Below are positions 11,171 through 24,800 of a DNA stretch of 46,791 bases, one piece after another (position 1 is the stretch's first letter; the number at the start of each line of letters is the position of its first letter). The stretch comes from Helochares maculicollis (Eukaryota; Arthropoda; Insecta; Coleoptera; Hydrophilidae). The notes below the pieces were generated by a model, which saw only the letters and a program-made list of their open reading frames with translations, did not search any database and was not told where the DNA came from. The position numbers were made by a program, and so were the translations under genes. The DNA is taken from NCBI GenBank assembly GCA_033557835.1, contig JAWQRO010000243.1, positions 1-46,791 on the forward strand. Direction: 5' to 3'.

Positions 11171-11884
11171 GCGAAAACATCAGCAAGTGTGTGCAATTAC
11201 ATAACAAAAACCAATGAATGATACATATGTTAAATAAACTTTTTAGAGTATATTGTAATGGCAACAAAACTTAGTTTGGCAATGATGTGCATCATTTTAT
11301 ATATATATTTGTAAATATTCTAGTTTGGATGACCTTAATGACCGCAGTACGTGAGGCACAAGTCACCGCATACCTAAATATTGAAAGTTTATGTCGTTGC
11401 AAACTGAGGGCGAAGCCCGATTCGGCTGTGCCGTAGACACTGTTGCCCAGTTTATGAATTTACTTTTAAAATTTTTATTTAATTTGACTTTTATTCCTTC
11501 ACTTAGATTGACTATTTAACAAGAGAAAAGAGTGGTCTTCACTTGCCTTACTCTTACACTTATTTTTACATTTAGTAACTTTTATATGTTATGACATTAA
11601 GTTCCAAACAACGTTTTCGCATTCTATGCAAAGTTATACGATATGGCATTACCATGCATCACAGCTATCTGCTTATTGGTGCATTCTGAGCAATGCCCAT
11701 TCGTACTAGGTAACTGCTGCATGGTAGGCTCAATTATTCGTTAGTAGCGTAGTGTCAAGGTGTTGTTTTGGCATTGTGATCAAGAAATGAAATATGTCCA
11801 GTTTTTGAGGTGGTATAAAAAGGGTCAAGAACTTAGAAAAACCGAATCTTGCACTCTCCGTTGTTTTTCTACATGACATGACTA
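11171..11884. other. Spacer between mariner relics, no gene seen
   Basis: AT-rich DNA with one more structured patch near 11401-11460, containing GGGCGAAGCCCG. It may include the degenerate N-terminal part of the mariner that becomes readable at about 11885, but I cannot align it by eye. Confidence 0.35.
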
Positions 11885-12680
11885 TATTTAGATGGTACAA
11901 AGAATTTTGAAAAATGAATGTCTCATTAGAAAACGTAGGAAACGGAGAAGCCACGAACTTTAGCTACTGAGAAACCACTGCTGTTCTGAAGAAAATATGT
12001 GAAGAAGCAAAATGAGTGGCCTGCTACCACATTGATGACATTTTAGGCTTAAATGCAACCGCAACTCGTTCGATTCAGTACGATCATTTGCACGTGAAAA
12101 AACTTTGTTGTCTGTTGATGCCGCATTGTCTGACTGATGAGCGGATGACATGATGTGTTACATGGTGTCAGGGGACGCTGAAATTGTTTCACGAGGGACA
12201 ATCTCTCCATGTCAACAAACATCGTGACAGTTGACGAAGTTTTGCTGTATTATTGTGATGCGCCGATCAACGTTCATATCGAGTTTGAGTATTTGATGAT
12301 GAGGATACATTTGTAACTGTTAGAAAATCCTGATTAGCAAAGCTGTAGTTTTCAATTTAATTGGAATTATAGAACATGTAATTTTGAAGATAATATCAAT
12401 TAACTTCTAGGACGAAGACCTGGTTTTTCCATCGTGGCAACGCTCCAATTCATCACGCGAAAATCTACACTGAATATTTGATCACTATAGAACTGTATTT
12501 TATTGAGCATCATATTTGAAGCTCAGTTTCGGCATGTGAGAATGAATTTGAGTGATGATTGTTGTTCCGTATCGAGCAAATAATGTGCCTTAGCGGCTTA
12601 TAGTTGCACTGGTTTTGGAGGATCAATAATGTATTCAATATGGTGGAACATAATTTTAAACAAAATCAAATAAATATGAC
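11885..12680 (+). mobile_element. Third intronic mariner relic, nearly full length but degenerate
   Basis: Ordered blocks on + are RWYKEF (about 11890), ILGLNATATRSIQYDHLHVK with KLCCLLMPHCLTDE (about 12042-12140), VTWCQGTLKLFHEGQSLHV (about 12160-12215) and NIVTVDEVLLYYCDAP (about 12216-12263, first catalytic aspartate in VDE). Then come VFDDED, WFFHRGNAPIHHAKIYTEYL (about 12421-12480, where the second aspartate of HHDNAPAH is now glycine) and HWFWRINNV near the C-terminus (about 12608-12635). At least several stops and frameshifts interrupt it. The block order identifies a mariner (DD34D-type) transposase. Confidence 0.8.
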
Positions 12681-12699
12681 TGTATTACAAACTTGGCTA

Positions 12700-15600
12700 A
12701 TTAAATTTGTATTTATATTATAAAACATAGGCGAAGTCCAAACTAGCTGCCTAGAAAAAGAAAATTTTGAACGAATTCACGAAATGTAAAGTACTATTTT
12801 AAATTCATGGTCTGAAGAAATTTCAGGCTTTATGTCTGTTTACTTGTAATGATTTGGCTCAATTGAAGCAAAACTGAGCATGTTGTTATTATATGCACGA
12901 GTGGCCCTTTGTTATTAATTAGCGAACTGTGTGGCTTTATTTAATTTAGTCTGAGCAGTACAGGGAACTTGTTTGTGAACAAGATAGAGACCTTGACGCT
13001 TTTAATTAGCGAAGGGTGAGATAAAGCCTCACCTTTCATAAAATGTGTCAAGCGAAGCGAGACATATCCGTTCAATTCTTGAAGTCAGTTGGTGTATTTA
13101 ACTTGGAATGAAGTCTGACTCCCTTGAGCCTAAGAAATAACAATGGTGTTTTAAGAAGTTCGAAGATCAGTTGTCATTTATATTTAATATAATTGCTATA
13201 GCGAAGACGATCACAGTTAAATGTCAATTTTTAATGGTTAATGGTATTTAGTATGAAATTTATAATAATCTTGAATTTTACTTTAGCGCTCTATATATTT
13301 TAAATTTTATTTATTTCTAAGATATTGACAATAATGTTCTAAGAAAACAAAGTGTAACTTAATATTTCCAGATACTAAAAAGGCTCCGAAAATTTAAACT
13401 TCCAGTCATTTGCAGCAGAATACTATATAAGAATTTCAATGCTCATTTATTTGAAATTATTAATATTCTAGTATGTTTTCAAATTGTTTATTCTTCAGTT
13501 TAAATTTGGGTCTAAACGTAAATTTCTCTTATAGTAATTGCTGATCGCCTAACTATTGCATCGTAAAATCAAAACGTAACTGGTGCTTCTATTGGACAAA
13601 ATTCTTTAAGTTCTTTAGATTGCAGCTCTTTATCTGAAATTCTAAAATCCTCTCTTAGTTGAATGTGAAGTACAGCTCTACTACAAGATGTAACTGTAAG
13701 GTTGGGTTCTGTTCACATATTCTAAAAGAAAAATTATTTATTTATTCGAAAGCTTTGTAAATTTTAATATATAATTTTATACCAGTAAACCTTAGTTAAT
13801 ACTTCTACGTAAGTCTATTGTTCTTGGGCGCTAAAGGGACCCTAACGCTTTTAATTAGTGGGGAGTGAGGCGAAGCGAAGTAAAGCGCATCCACCATATT
13901 TTTTTACATATTAAAAGCATCTTTGACACTTATTCAAGGGTGATTTTGATTTTTCATATTTGGGCCGAGCGAAGCGAGGTGCAGCTATTATTTCACTGAA
14001 TGATAGAACCTTCGTTACTCTTATTTTTTTGGCGAAGTCTGAGTTGGTAGTTCCGAGCGAAGCAAAGCGCAACTGCGACGTTCCATCCTGTTAAAAGCTT
14101 AGTCTAGAACCTAAAGCAAGACCTGTTAAAATTTCGACCTCAAATTTTGTTTTAATCGCAATACCTGCGTTTACTATACTTCGTATGTATATGTAAGAAA
14201 TTGAGTTTTATATTTACAGACTTGATACTACTACTCAGTGCGTTACAAATCCAACTTTGTAATGATAAGACAAACTATTCATAGTTTTTGTACGCGGAAA
14301 AGTAGTGTCAGGCAGCATCATAGCAATTATTATTCTAAGCGATTGGTGTCGTTGCAGGATTGCAATGTTGGAAAAACTTGCTTCGTCTATCGGAATTTGC
14401 CATCATCATATCGTTAACAATGTCAATTTCAACTTACCCAAACCAATTTAAAATGCAAACAATTTGAAAATCACTTTTAATTTTGAATGAATTAAATTTC
14501 TTCGGGTTGAATTGCCTGATCTTGATAACCTGATCCTGTTCCTGCTCGTCTAGTTAACATAAAGTCAATATTGTTTATATGTGTGTGGGATTCTGGCGCC
14601 TTATCAGCATATCCGAAGCTTATTTGCGCTTCGACACATCTACAGCTCGTTTTATTATGTTACCAGTTGCCACCTTGATTCTGTCATCCCGACACCTCTT
14701 TTATTGCTTCTGTTTGTATCAACGCCGGCGAATAAATTTCAAGTTGATGGAAAATCCGGTTCTTTCTTTGGATGGTACGGGGTAGACCGACTCTTTGATC
14801 ATTACTTACATCGAAATGACGAAAACGCATTCCGTTAATGCAATAAACGAATAGATAATGGAAATACTCGAACGAGGCAATGAAAACCGAGATGCCTTTC
14901 GAAAAGCCTTTCTGGCGTCTTTGTTTCCTCAAAGTTTCAAAGTTCTCATTGATAAATGAATTTGATAACCGATATTGAAAAACGAAATCAATATTTAATC
15001 AATATATTTATGTGGAAACGTGATATTGACGCGAGGTTTTGATAAACGACACTGATAATAATCGGGCTCAATTATTCGCCCTTCGCTTAGTCCGCAGAGT
15101 ATAGCAGTTTATAACAAAAATAATGAATTCTTCATTATTACAATTACCTGTGAGGCATAGGCTAAGCTTATTTTAATTCTCGTCACGGACCGACTTCTAT
15201 CGGAGGTTCAGGATTGAAAATAAAAAGAGAGTCCGCGATCTCCAAATTCCTAAGCCCGTTCCAGTGTCACAACAGCGGCTAATTTACGTCGGACTTGTAT
15301 GAAAATGCATGCGACCTACCTGTTTTCATTCAGGCCTCCGAAAGACTGAATTAATTATTTTAAATAATACAAATTGTTTCAGATCGAAATTAACATTTTT
15401 TAACTGTTTCATTAAGTTAATGGGCGCTTTATACCGTAAATTATATTCGGCATTATTTATTGCATGTTGAATGTAGATACATATCGCAATGGCTATTAAT
15501 ACCGCTTAGATTTATTTAATTTATTGATGAGCGTTTGAGTCGTTTCTTGGTGAGTATGTTGTTGCTTTTCGATTTTTCGATCTAGTGCTGCTTATCTGAA

Positions 15601-18500
15601 CTTGAATTATCAAATCTAGTAAATCTACAGAATGTACTTTGTATTAATTTGTAAAACATTATTTCAATTAAGAAGTGTCAAAATGGGGCGATTTGACGCA
15701 CATAAACATGAAGCTGTGTGAAAATGATGTCTGTAAATAAAATTTGATTTCGTAAAATTTTCATCCATGAATTCCTTTATAATGAGCTATATTAAATGTA
15801 GATATTCACGAACAAAATTAAATTTGCTTCACTTTCACGGGGCTCTACTTCACGGTTCTTACGTCAGCAAATAAGCAAGAGGCACAAAATTGATCCACAT
15901 TCAGCATTCAGCGAGTAAAAGTACCAATTACAACAACGACCTTATTGTACGGTCATGACTTGCAGGGATAAACAATTTCGACGGTTATGATAAAAATTTG
16001 ATTAGACAAAATACGGCCGTCTTACGTGACGATTACAGCGTTGATAAGAAAATTCGTTCCGTCTCTCTCCCATTTCTTCTCATACTCTAAAGCGTACTTT
16101 TAAGTAGTTTACTGACCTAGCCAAGCAATGAAGAATTGCTATTTAAAAGTTATTGACATGCAATAGCAATTTGTCGGTAGTACCAATAATACATGTCTAT
16201 ATGTCGCATTAGCATATTGAATTACAAAAAACAGTATTAGTTTATATGATGTTAATCTGAATTAGGGCATTGAACCAACGTCGTATCGATTTTCCTGCGA
16301 ATCTCCAATCATGAGTAACTGTTAGTGTGTATGTGCAAACGCTCTGTACTTTGAATAGAGATGCTCTGGATACCGCAGTATTCTAGGATACTCTCTTGTT
16401 CCTATTGCTCTCGATGGACGTTGACAATGCATTTGAAAAACATTATTCCGTTTCAGAGTGATGTCTGTGGGAGCATTAAAATTATTTATTCCTTGCTAAT
16501 TTATAAATCCGTTTGAAACTATGAACTGTACTGCAGTAACTATTAACATATAATCCAACTAATTTGATGGCTGTAATAATGAATAGATACGATTAGTTTA
16601 GCAGAAACAATTTCTACGAACATGTCTTGCCAAAAACGAACAGTTCGACACAGTTCGTTGAAGGAATCCAGAGCAACGACCAATTCCACATTTAGCACCT
16701 GATCTTGATCACTGGCGATTAAATCCCGATCGACATTGCAACAGTCTTGAATAATTATCGTAGAAGTTAAGGTCAGTGACGACCAGCTTGGAATAAGGAT
16801 ATAATTATTTATTTCTAAATTAGCAGCCTTTTGTCAACCTTGACAATAACTCTGTATCGCACGCGCCCAGATCTATGGATAAGGTAGACCGACATTCCAT
16901 GACCAAAGTCTTTATCGCTTCGATGAATTACATTTGCACAAATACAGAAATAGCTTTGATCTTTCCAATAATTGAGCATAATGCGACACTGAAAATTTAC
17001 AACATTTTTGCAAAGCGCGTGCAAGTATTCTAATTGACCATAATTAGCTTTTTATAGGTTGTCAGTCTGAAAAAATGCCAAATTACTTTTAATTATACCG
17101 TGCTTTATTCGTATAAATTTTATGATTTCCCATCTAAGGCTTCAGCGGTAAATAGGCAAGACTTTCAAATTGTAGCGGCTAGACTGGAGAACAGTTATTT
17201 AAATGGGAAAACAGCCATCGAAATTGATCATTGAATTTGCATTGGCAACGATTATTGCTTTCGAGGCGCATTTCTTTGTACTTTTCCGCATCTATAATTG
17301 CTTCATTATACATTTTTAACTTTGCACGAGAGGAAGTTTTGGCTTGCAGTCCTTGGCCCTTTCATAACTCATCTACTCGAATTACCAAATTTGGAGTCTG
17401 CCAGTTTTTTTTTGTACAAGGAATAATGTCATGAGATTCTCCTCTAAAAAATTTAATTTTGTTGCGAAGCGCTTATAAATTTACTTATAGTAATACATAT
17501 GCATAATTATAGATTATTAATCATTGAAATGATTTCTTCAACATCGTTTTGTCAAAATTGTAATATATTGTGCAACTTTGGCTGTTATATCAACGTTGTA
17601 CAATTTTGGTGGAAGATGATCCTTAGAAATGAAAAGAGAAGCACATGCTACACATCAAAATTATCAAGAAACTAAATGAGATATATTTGTTAGTAAAAGT
17701 ATTATCACTTTTTCTAGATTTTTGAAGAGTAATATGCAATCATTAAATTAGTTTCTACGTTCGATGATTTAGATTTAGGTCACAAATAGATGTCGTTCCA
17801 CAAATATAATATTAATCTGGAAATGTACTAATTCTATGTAAATGTGCTTGAAATCAACCATGTCTCAACTTTTTTTATGCTTATTGTGGTTAGTAAGCAT
17901 TTGGGTATGTCAATAGCCTTGTGCCAAAATAAAAAATTAAAATCTTTTTAGACATACGTCGATTGCAAATTCTACTCCATAGTCTTCCAGCCCTTTTTCC
18001 AGGCAGATTCCATTTTTCTTCAATTATAATTAACATCTCTCTTGTTGTTTTCTCCCCATATACGATGATACTATTGCATTTATATGATTACTACATGATT
18101 GAACCTGAGACAGCGGTAGCACTGCAGTACTTTTTGTCCAAAGGATTCAACTTCATATTGAATTCTATTATACCTCGGAACTTCTATATTACCGTCTACA
18201 ACTATCTTCATCCAATGATGTGCCAATTTTCTTACTGACTCGTTTTCGTACCAATAGCTGGTTAGAGAGTTATGCCTAGAGACTGCTACAATCCAATTTT
18301 TTTGGCTGAAGGGGTTAGATCACCATCCCCTACGTGTTTATTCATCGATAGTGACAGTATCTAATCTCTATTATTATGTAAATAATTAAACATTAATAAT
18401 ATTATATTTAAATGTACTATATAATGCAACATCTTCGCACGCCTGTATAGAACCAAAACCGGAACAAGATGTTTATACTAGTACTTTTAAAGTAGGACGC
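12700..18500. other. Intron 1 middle section, no gene seen
   Basis: No supportable coding region. The 12.9-14.1 kb part carries recurrent GCGAAG words and a duplicated 32-nt block (listed separately). The stretch 14580-15060 is richer in G+C and has higher sequence complexity than its surroundings, with overlapping short frames on both strands that show no domain. 16610-16790 is similar. These could be conserved non-coding elements. Confidence 0.4.
12989..13869 (+). repeat. Repeated 32-nt block and GCGAAG-word cluster
   Basis: A 32-nt block at 12989-13020 recurs at 13838-13869 with 26 identities, and all six differences are transitions. Both copies are centred on CGCTTTTAATTAG. Around them, GCGAAGCGAG-type words recur: AGCGAAGCGAGAC (about 13051), GGCGAAGCGAAG (about 13869), GAGCGAAGCGAGG (13966-13978) and GAGCGAAGCAAAGCGC (14055-14070). 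The pattern suggests remnants of one dispersed repeat family rather than a coding sequence. Confidence 0.5.
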
Positions 18501-18509
18501 ATAAACATA

Positions 18510-18880
18510 TCTTTTTGGCATGTTTTACTTTGTCATTTCCATAGTGGAAATACAGTGGCTGAGGCTTATAAAGAAATATGAGATTGCTTAACAAAGGTCA
18601 TCTGCTCTAGAAATTTTTGCCACTGAAATGATTACATCAACACTTAAAATGTATTGGATTTGCTAAAAGGCACTATTTTGGATACCGCATACATTGAAAT
18701 TGACCAATCCTTGAAAATAGTCCTCACTGGTGATGAAAAATAGGTTAACATCATTCAAAATCGACCAAAGTACAAGAACGAAAAAAGCACATTGAAAGCT
18801 GAATTGGTTCAATAAAATATGATATTGACATTTTGCGATGCGTTTTAAGCTCCTTTCTAAGAACTTAACGATCAGTTTAG
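18510..18880 (+). mobile_element. Fourth intronic mariner relic (N-terminal to first catalytic Asp)
   Basis: The reading FHSGNTVAEAYKEI (about 18536-18577) matches the mariner N-terminal FHRGxNAxEAxxxI block. About 150 bp later KIVLTGDEK (about 18714-18740) matches VTGDEKW, with the first catalytic aspartate encoded at 18732-18734 and the tryptophan codon now TAG. The continuation TFCDAF is weakly like the later WWD block. The middle of the N-terminal domain is shortened and stops are frequent. It is dead and in the same orientation as hh. Confidence 0.65.
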
Positions 18881-21800
18881 ATATGTGTAGTCGAAAATAA
18901 AGCTTAGTTTATTTTTAACTATAAATGCTTTGTTTGTTTATAATCTCCCTCGTATCCACGAATTCGTTTGTCTATCTCTCAACGTTATTCATAGAATCTA
19001 AGTACTATGTTTCTTTAAATGTCTATAACTTGAACACTTTATTCTAAATTCTTGAATTTTTACCTCGAAACTATAAATGTTTAATCATGCAATTTGTTTT
19101 GCTGAAATCGTGAGGTTTTGACTCTAGATTTTCCGAGAAATCTAAATCTAAAAATTGTGAGCGTTTGTTCTAGAATCCTTTAGTTGGATATTTTGCATCT
19201 TTCAATCTCATTCATGATACCTGTGTTCTTGTGTTTGTAATACTGCAGTTATTGCCAACTTGAATATTTGGTCCAGGATTTCTGATTCCCTTTTAATGAG
19301 GTTCATTTTGATGGCGAATTCTTAAAATTTGAGTATGCAATTTAAGTTGCATCTTGACTAGGTGGTATAATCTTCATTTATTCAAACCAAAATTTTGAAT
19401 GTTGCACCCTAAATATTTGTTGAGTTAATTCGGCAATCTTTAATTATCCTAGAAGATTGTGTTTGTCCTAGGTTCTTGAGTTTTTGCAGTGAGTCGTAGT
19501 AGTTGCAATAAAAGTTTGATTTCTATAATAAAGCACTAGTGTTACAAAAACATACAATTTTAATATTAGCCTGTCTTGAAGTATGACTTTGGCGTAAAAT
19601 TTTTTTGATCTTATTGCCTCAATACTTTGATAAATATTTTTTTGAGAGTTGCTTTCTACAATTTTGAATCTGCACTCTTACATTTTCTAATATTACATAC
19701 AAGCTATTTCAGTTTAAAACCTTAAAATTTTAGTCCTGATAGTTTGGTGATTCCAGTCTGAGTCTTGTAAACATAAGGAGTCTCTTTGTAATTTCATTCA
19801 ATATTATATTATTTAAAATCCTCAAGCCGCGGCTAGAGAATCACAGATTTTTTTATGAGGACCAGTTCTACAAGTGCGAAATCATGAAACTGCAAGGAAG
19901 ATGTTAAAATGTCACTAAATATTTTTCTTTGTGTTAAACGAAACGAGTTACATTTTATACTGAAAACTGACCCATATGATTCAATTTTAAAACACTGTAA
20001 TTTCATTAATGACACACTACGCATCATTATTTCGACATTATTTTTTATTATAAGTATTTGTATAACATTTAGCTGGTCAAATGTAATAGTTTTTACCTTT
20101 ATCGATCCATGCCTTCACATGTATGTATTAATAAACAGCTTTACAATCGGTTTTTTATACGCCAACAAATTTAAGTTTATCGAAACTATAAATCAATATC
20201 ACACTCACGTAATTTTGAAGTTTTCGAAGCATTATATTTCGCGTCTAAAGTTGTAGCACCGGGTGTGTCTAACATAAGTTATTGGCAATGGATAATACGA
20301 ATACTTCTATTAATGCTCTTAATTGTCGCTACATAGAAATATACAAACATATATTAAGTTGAAATCTGTATGTAAATATATTTTTCCATTAAACAATAAC
20401 CTACCAATAAAAACAAGGAAAACGAATATTTAGATTTATTATATTATAAATAAACACCTCGCTCTTTTCTTTAGTAAAGATCGGTGCATGCTTTGTAGTA
20501 GATAATTACCCTATTACAGTATTTTCTTGCCTATATTTATGTAACTGCATAAATTATTCATGTTCATTGAGTAAATGAATCTTAATGAGCGCTATAAAAG
20601 CTATGAATATAAATGTTTATACTATGTAGTAATGAAATAAAAGTTGAAATTTTATGTACTGGCTGCACAGTACAGGCGATTTGAAATATTTCTCTTTGTT
20701 CCACTACTCATTTTCGAAATATCTCCCCAAAATCGCATTTAAATGCTTTTAAAATACCATCAGACAAAACGCAACAAAAAAGAAATCGATGGCTTCTGCA
20801 ATTACCCGCGGAGTTGAGGCCATATTTTTAAACGAGAAGGTTTTTCAACGGAGCAAAAGCGCGGAATGTGACCTGGAATATTTTATTTAACAAGAAATAA
20901 ACGTTAGGGGGCAACCAACACAATGCAGTGGTAGGTCAAATATATTTTATGCATTTAACGTAAATCATCATTAGCTGTCTTAATGCTTTTTGTAATTGCG
21001 AACGACGCCGACGTTTCAAGTTCCAAGATCAAGTTTATCTAATTTCAAGTTTGTATAAATTACTGTAAAACATGAATAATTACGTATTCAAAGTCAACAC
21101 ACTCGACATAAAGATCGTTGAAGGTATGATGCATGGAAGTTGTAACGTTTGTTGTAAACTAAGCTGCCGTGTCGTGCGTTTCGATGCAAATATGCATCAT
21201 AAATTCATAAATTTGAAAGATATTTCCAGTGGCGTTGTTAATGGCTAGCTGTAAGATTTCAATAATTTACAAGCGAAAACAAGATGCGTTCAAACTGTAA
21301 AGAGTTAAAGTTTAATTTAGTATATATTTTCATTGCTTATTGTTTTAGTTTTATTTTTACGGGTTATCCTACGTAAAATAGATCTCTTTAAATATTATCT
21401 TATTTGCTAAAAATAATCACAGAAAGCAAAATATGAAGTTAAACGAAAACTAGTATATGCTTACTGCAAATCTGCATATTTCCCTTTCTATATATTCGAC
21501 AATATAGTCGAAATAAGAATTAGTTATGATCTTCTAAGACAAGATTTAACGGTGCATGTATTTAAACATCAGCTCATCAAAAGTAAAAACAAACACGCCA
21601 GGATAGTGATTTTGCCATTTTCAATGCGAGATATTTTAACCTAATCATTGGAGGGAGAAAGTACTTCACGTAATGTATTAAAGTTAACAATGACTATAAA
21701 TTATCTAGGACACTTGTATCATATTCAGCTTCAGGTGAAATTTGATACCTCAGAATTTGTACTATGTCAAGGTTGAATAGTGGCAACACATAAAGTATAG

Positions 21801-24800
21801 GCACAATGTGATTTATTTATACCTGTATAACTCTTACTGGTAACATACATTACCATCGCTCAATGGAATATAATGAACGCAACAACTACTAATGACAAAT
21901 TATATTTTTATTTCTACAACAAAAAGGAAAACTTATACGACGGTCTATAATTGGGAACATAATACAATGAAATCTGATATTTATTAGATTCTATTTAGAT
22001 AGTAATATTTAGGTGCAATGTGGTTTTAATTTACCAATTAAAAAAACGTGTTGAAACGTACAGGATATCTCTGTGTTTAATTTTAAACATCAAAACACAC
22101 AGATTGCAAAGAAAAACTTTAAAGGGCAAAACAAGAAAATTTTCACTAGCAACACATTCACATATTGAGTGGCAAAATATTCCTTCTTTGCAACAACCAC
22201 AAAACCTCCTGAAATGTGTGGAGGTCCTAATCACAAGCTAAGACTATATGGTTGTGATAATCCGGCTTATGATTCAATAATGCCGTCTGGTATCTCGGAT
22301 TATTGACTTCCATGTTATTTGGCTACTGCTAAAAAGGATCAAATCATCTTAGTATTGTTATTCAATACTAATACTTGGATGGTAAAAAACGATAGATCGC
22401 ATTCCGGCCCGGTATGTAATCCTTTGTCAAATGACACATGTGGACACAATCAAGGCATTCATCAGGAAAATTAAGTGGCAATGAGTATGGGCCATAAAAT
22501 GAATATTGTGGGTAAAAACTCCCCTGTAATTACATATATGCGTGGTCTTAAATGTGTAAATTTTAATGGCACAAAAAGCGGACGTACTGCTGTAAAATTG
22601 AACAATTTATAATTTTATTCTCGCGGTTAAGATTACACCAACTGAACGAACCTCCGCTGATTAATAAGGTATGTCGCTCTATTAAGTTTCCAGGTGTAAA
22701 GGCAGTAAAATCTCGATCCTTATTAGTCTGAGCTTTATTTGAAGTGGAGAATGTATTAAACACATTAACTGGTTACAACACAGAGTTAATGGTTACACTT
22801 ATGCTGCTTCATATATCAATTACATGGCGTATTAAAACTCGTTTGTATATATTTTGTGATATTATAAGAATTGGAAGTTAATCATTCTACCTATGCACCT
22901 TCAGATTGATGGAAGTAAGTAAATATTGATTTTTCTTATGTATTTCACTGAATGCAACTTGCGCAAATTCCAAGGACAAAGGATCATTTCTAATTAAAAT
23001 TTGACATGACGTGATTTTCTGCTGAAAGGTAGCGTCGCTTTTGTGCAACGAAAGAAATTTCAATTATCCTACGAGCTTTTTTACTTCTACTTCTTCATAT
23101 ATTAGATTATACGGTGCTTTTCATGAAACTGGAGGTTGCCCTTTGAGTTCTTGCTGCTCAGTAAGGTGAGTAGATTTATCCCTCACCAAATTAATATCGA
23201 TTGTTCGTCTACAGTTGATATCAAAGTGCTGTAAAGAGACGTGTAGAACCTTTATAGTATACAGTTTTTAAAACCTCGAGTCGACATTTGCTGGATTCTG
23301 TAGTTTAAACAGAAACGTCTTTTTCAATCAAGATTATGCCCACATTATACAAATGTAATGATGTATCGAAATATTATTGGGTTGCTGCGTGTATGGTAAA
23401 CGTGTTTTCACTCATCAAATATACTACACATAAAGGTATGGTCTGGCATTTGCATATGACAAAAGCTCTATTGTATTTAAGCAGTATTGGCGATTCGAGA
23501 AAATTATTTCGTGTCCTCATTCAATACATGCTATTGTTGCTTTGGTCTGGTCCGGTGTGCAGCATTACAATAAGTAACGAGATAAATTAAAAATTATATT
23601 TATCAACATAATATATTCTTATTGCCAACACAATTGTTTTCGCTGAGCGTTAAAAATTCGTTGTAAAATACAGCGCTCACAACTAAATATTTGCATAAAG
23701 CTGCAGTTTTGAGCTCCATGATACAGGCATTTAAGAAAGCAAACACAAAAATTGTGAAATTTAGTTATTTGCAAGGCAGTTTTCAACATCTGGGAAATAA
23801 TCGTAGTTTCATTATTTTTAACTGTCAAAGATTACTGGCCTCTTTACACTTGTTATTTATTTCAAAACTCGTAACTGTATTAACGTCTCGCGTAAATGTT
23901 CGACTAAAAGCAATATTCAGTTACTTCCAAAATGCATAATTCAGGCTGACGTCAATTACAAGTCCTCTTACGGAAAATTCAATTTACATATTGGTTGTAA
24001 GACGTTACTACAGCACCTCCAACCAGCCAATGCCCCCTAACTGCCATTGCCACCGAACTGCCGGACCTAATAATTTGCTGAAGCCGTAAATTCTCAAATT
24101 AATAAACGAGCTGAAAATATTACTATAGTTGTCAAAAATGTAATTATTTTAAAAATTTATGTTGCCACACCCATTAAAGTGTTTCACATTCAAATAAAAA
24201 ATCAAACTTGACATTCACACACCAATTTGCTCTGTAAATTGCTTTTGGATAGTTAATAACTGAATCGACATTATTACATGTCGGTATTTCAGGATGTCGC
24301 TTAACCCAAACATTAATTTATAAACTCTCGCCACAGTTTGACCACTTGACGATTTTATTGAGCATTTCATTGTTCGGCGGTCCTCTTAAATACTCAACGT
24401 CTGCACGAGAACAGAACCCGAGCATTTGTCTGTGGCAATTCGCAGGTGACTGGATTACTTGTGATGGAAATTGAAACAAAAAAGTACATTTTTCTCATTG
24501 CGTATTTATCTTTTTATATTAGCGGTTTCCTTAGCGAATTATTGGTAAATTATCCAATGCTTATGGCTTGTAGCGCCTTACGCGAACGCCTATGCAGCGT
24601 TTGAATGTACAGATACAATGTTTATGGCTAAAATCATTCATAGAACTGTGACAAATGGCTGGTTGTCAGTCAATGGCCTGAAGTCGGAGAGTATATGCGA
24701 TTATCGCGTGAGATAATCGCTTCTGGAATAACCTCATGTGAAGACATACACTTATTGTTGAGTAACGTTCACCGATAAGGACGTAGGTGCTAAAGGCAGT

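Noticed and set aside
10856..11221. 121-codon frame as a novel host gene in intron 1
   Set aside because: It contains the mariner SPDL and DDWFALKD blocks, so it is a transposase relic.
22020..22241. Overlapping frames on both strands
   Set aside because: Both lack recognisable motifs and overlap almost completely; at this size they are expected by chance.
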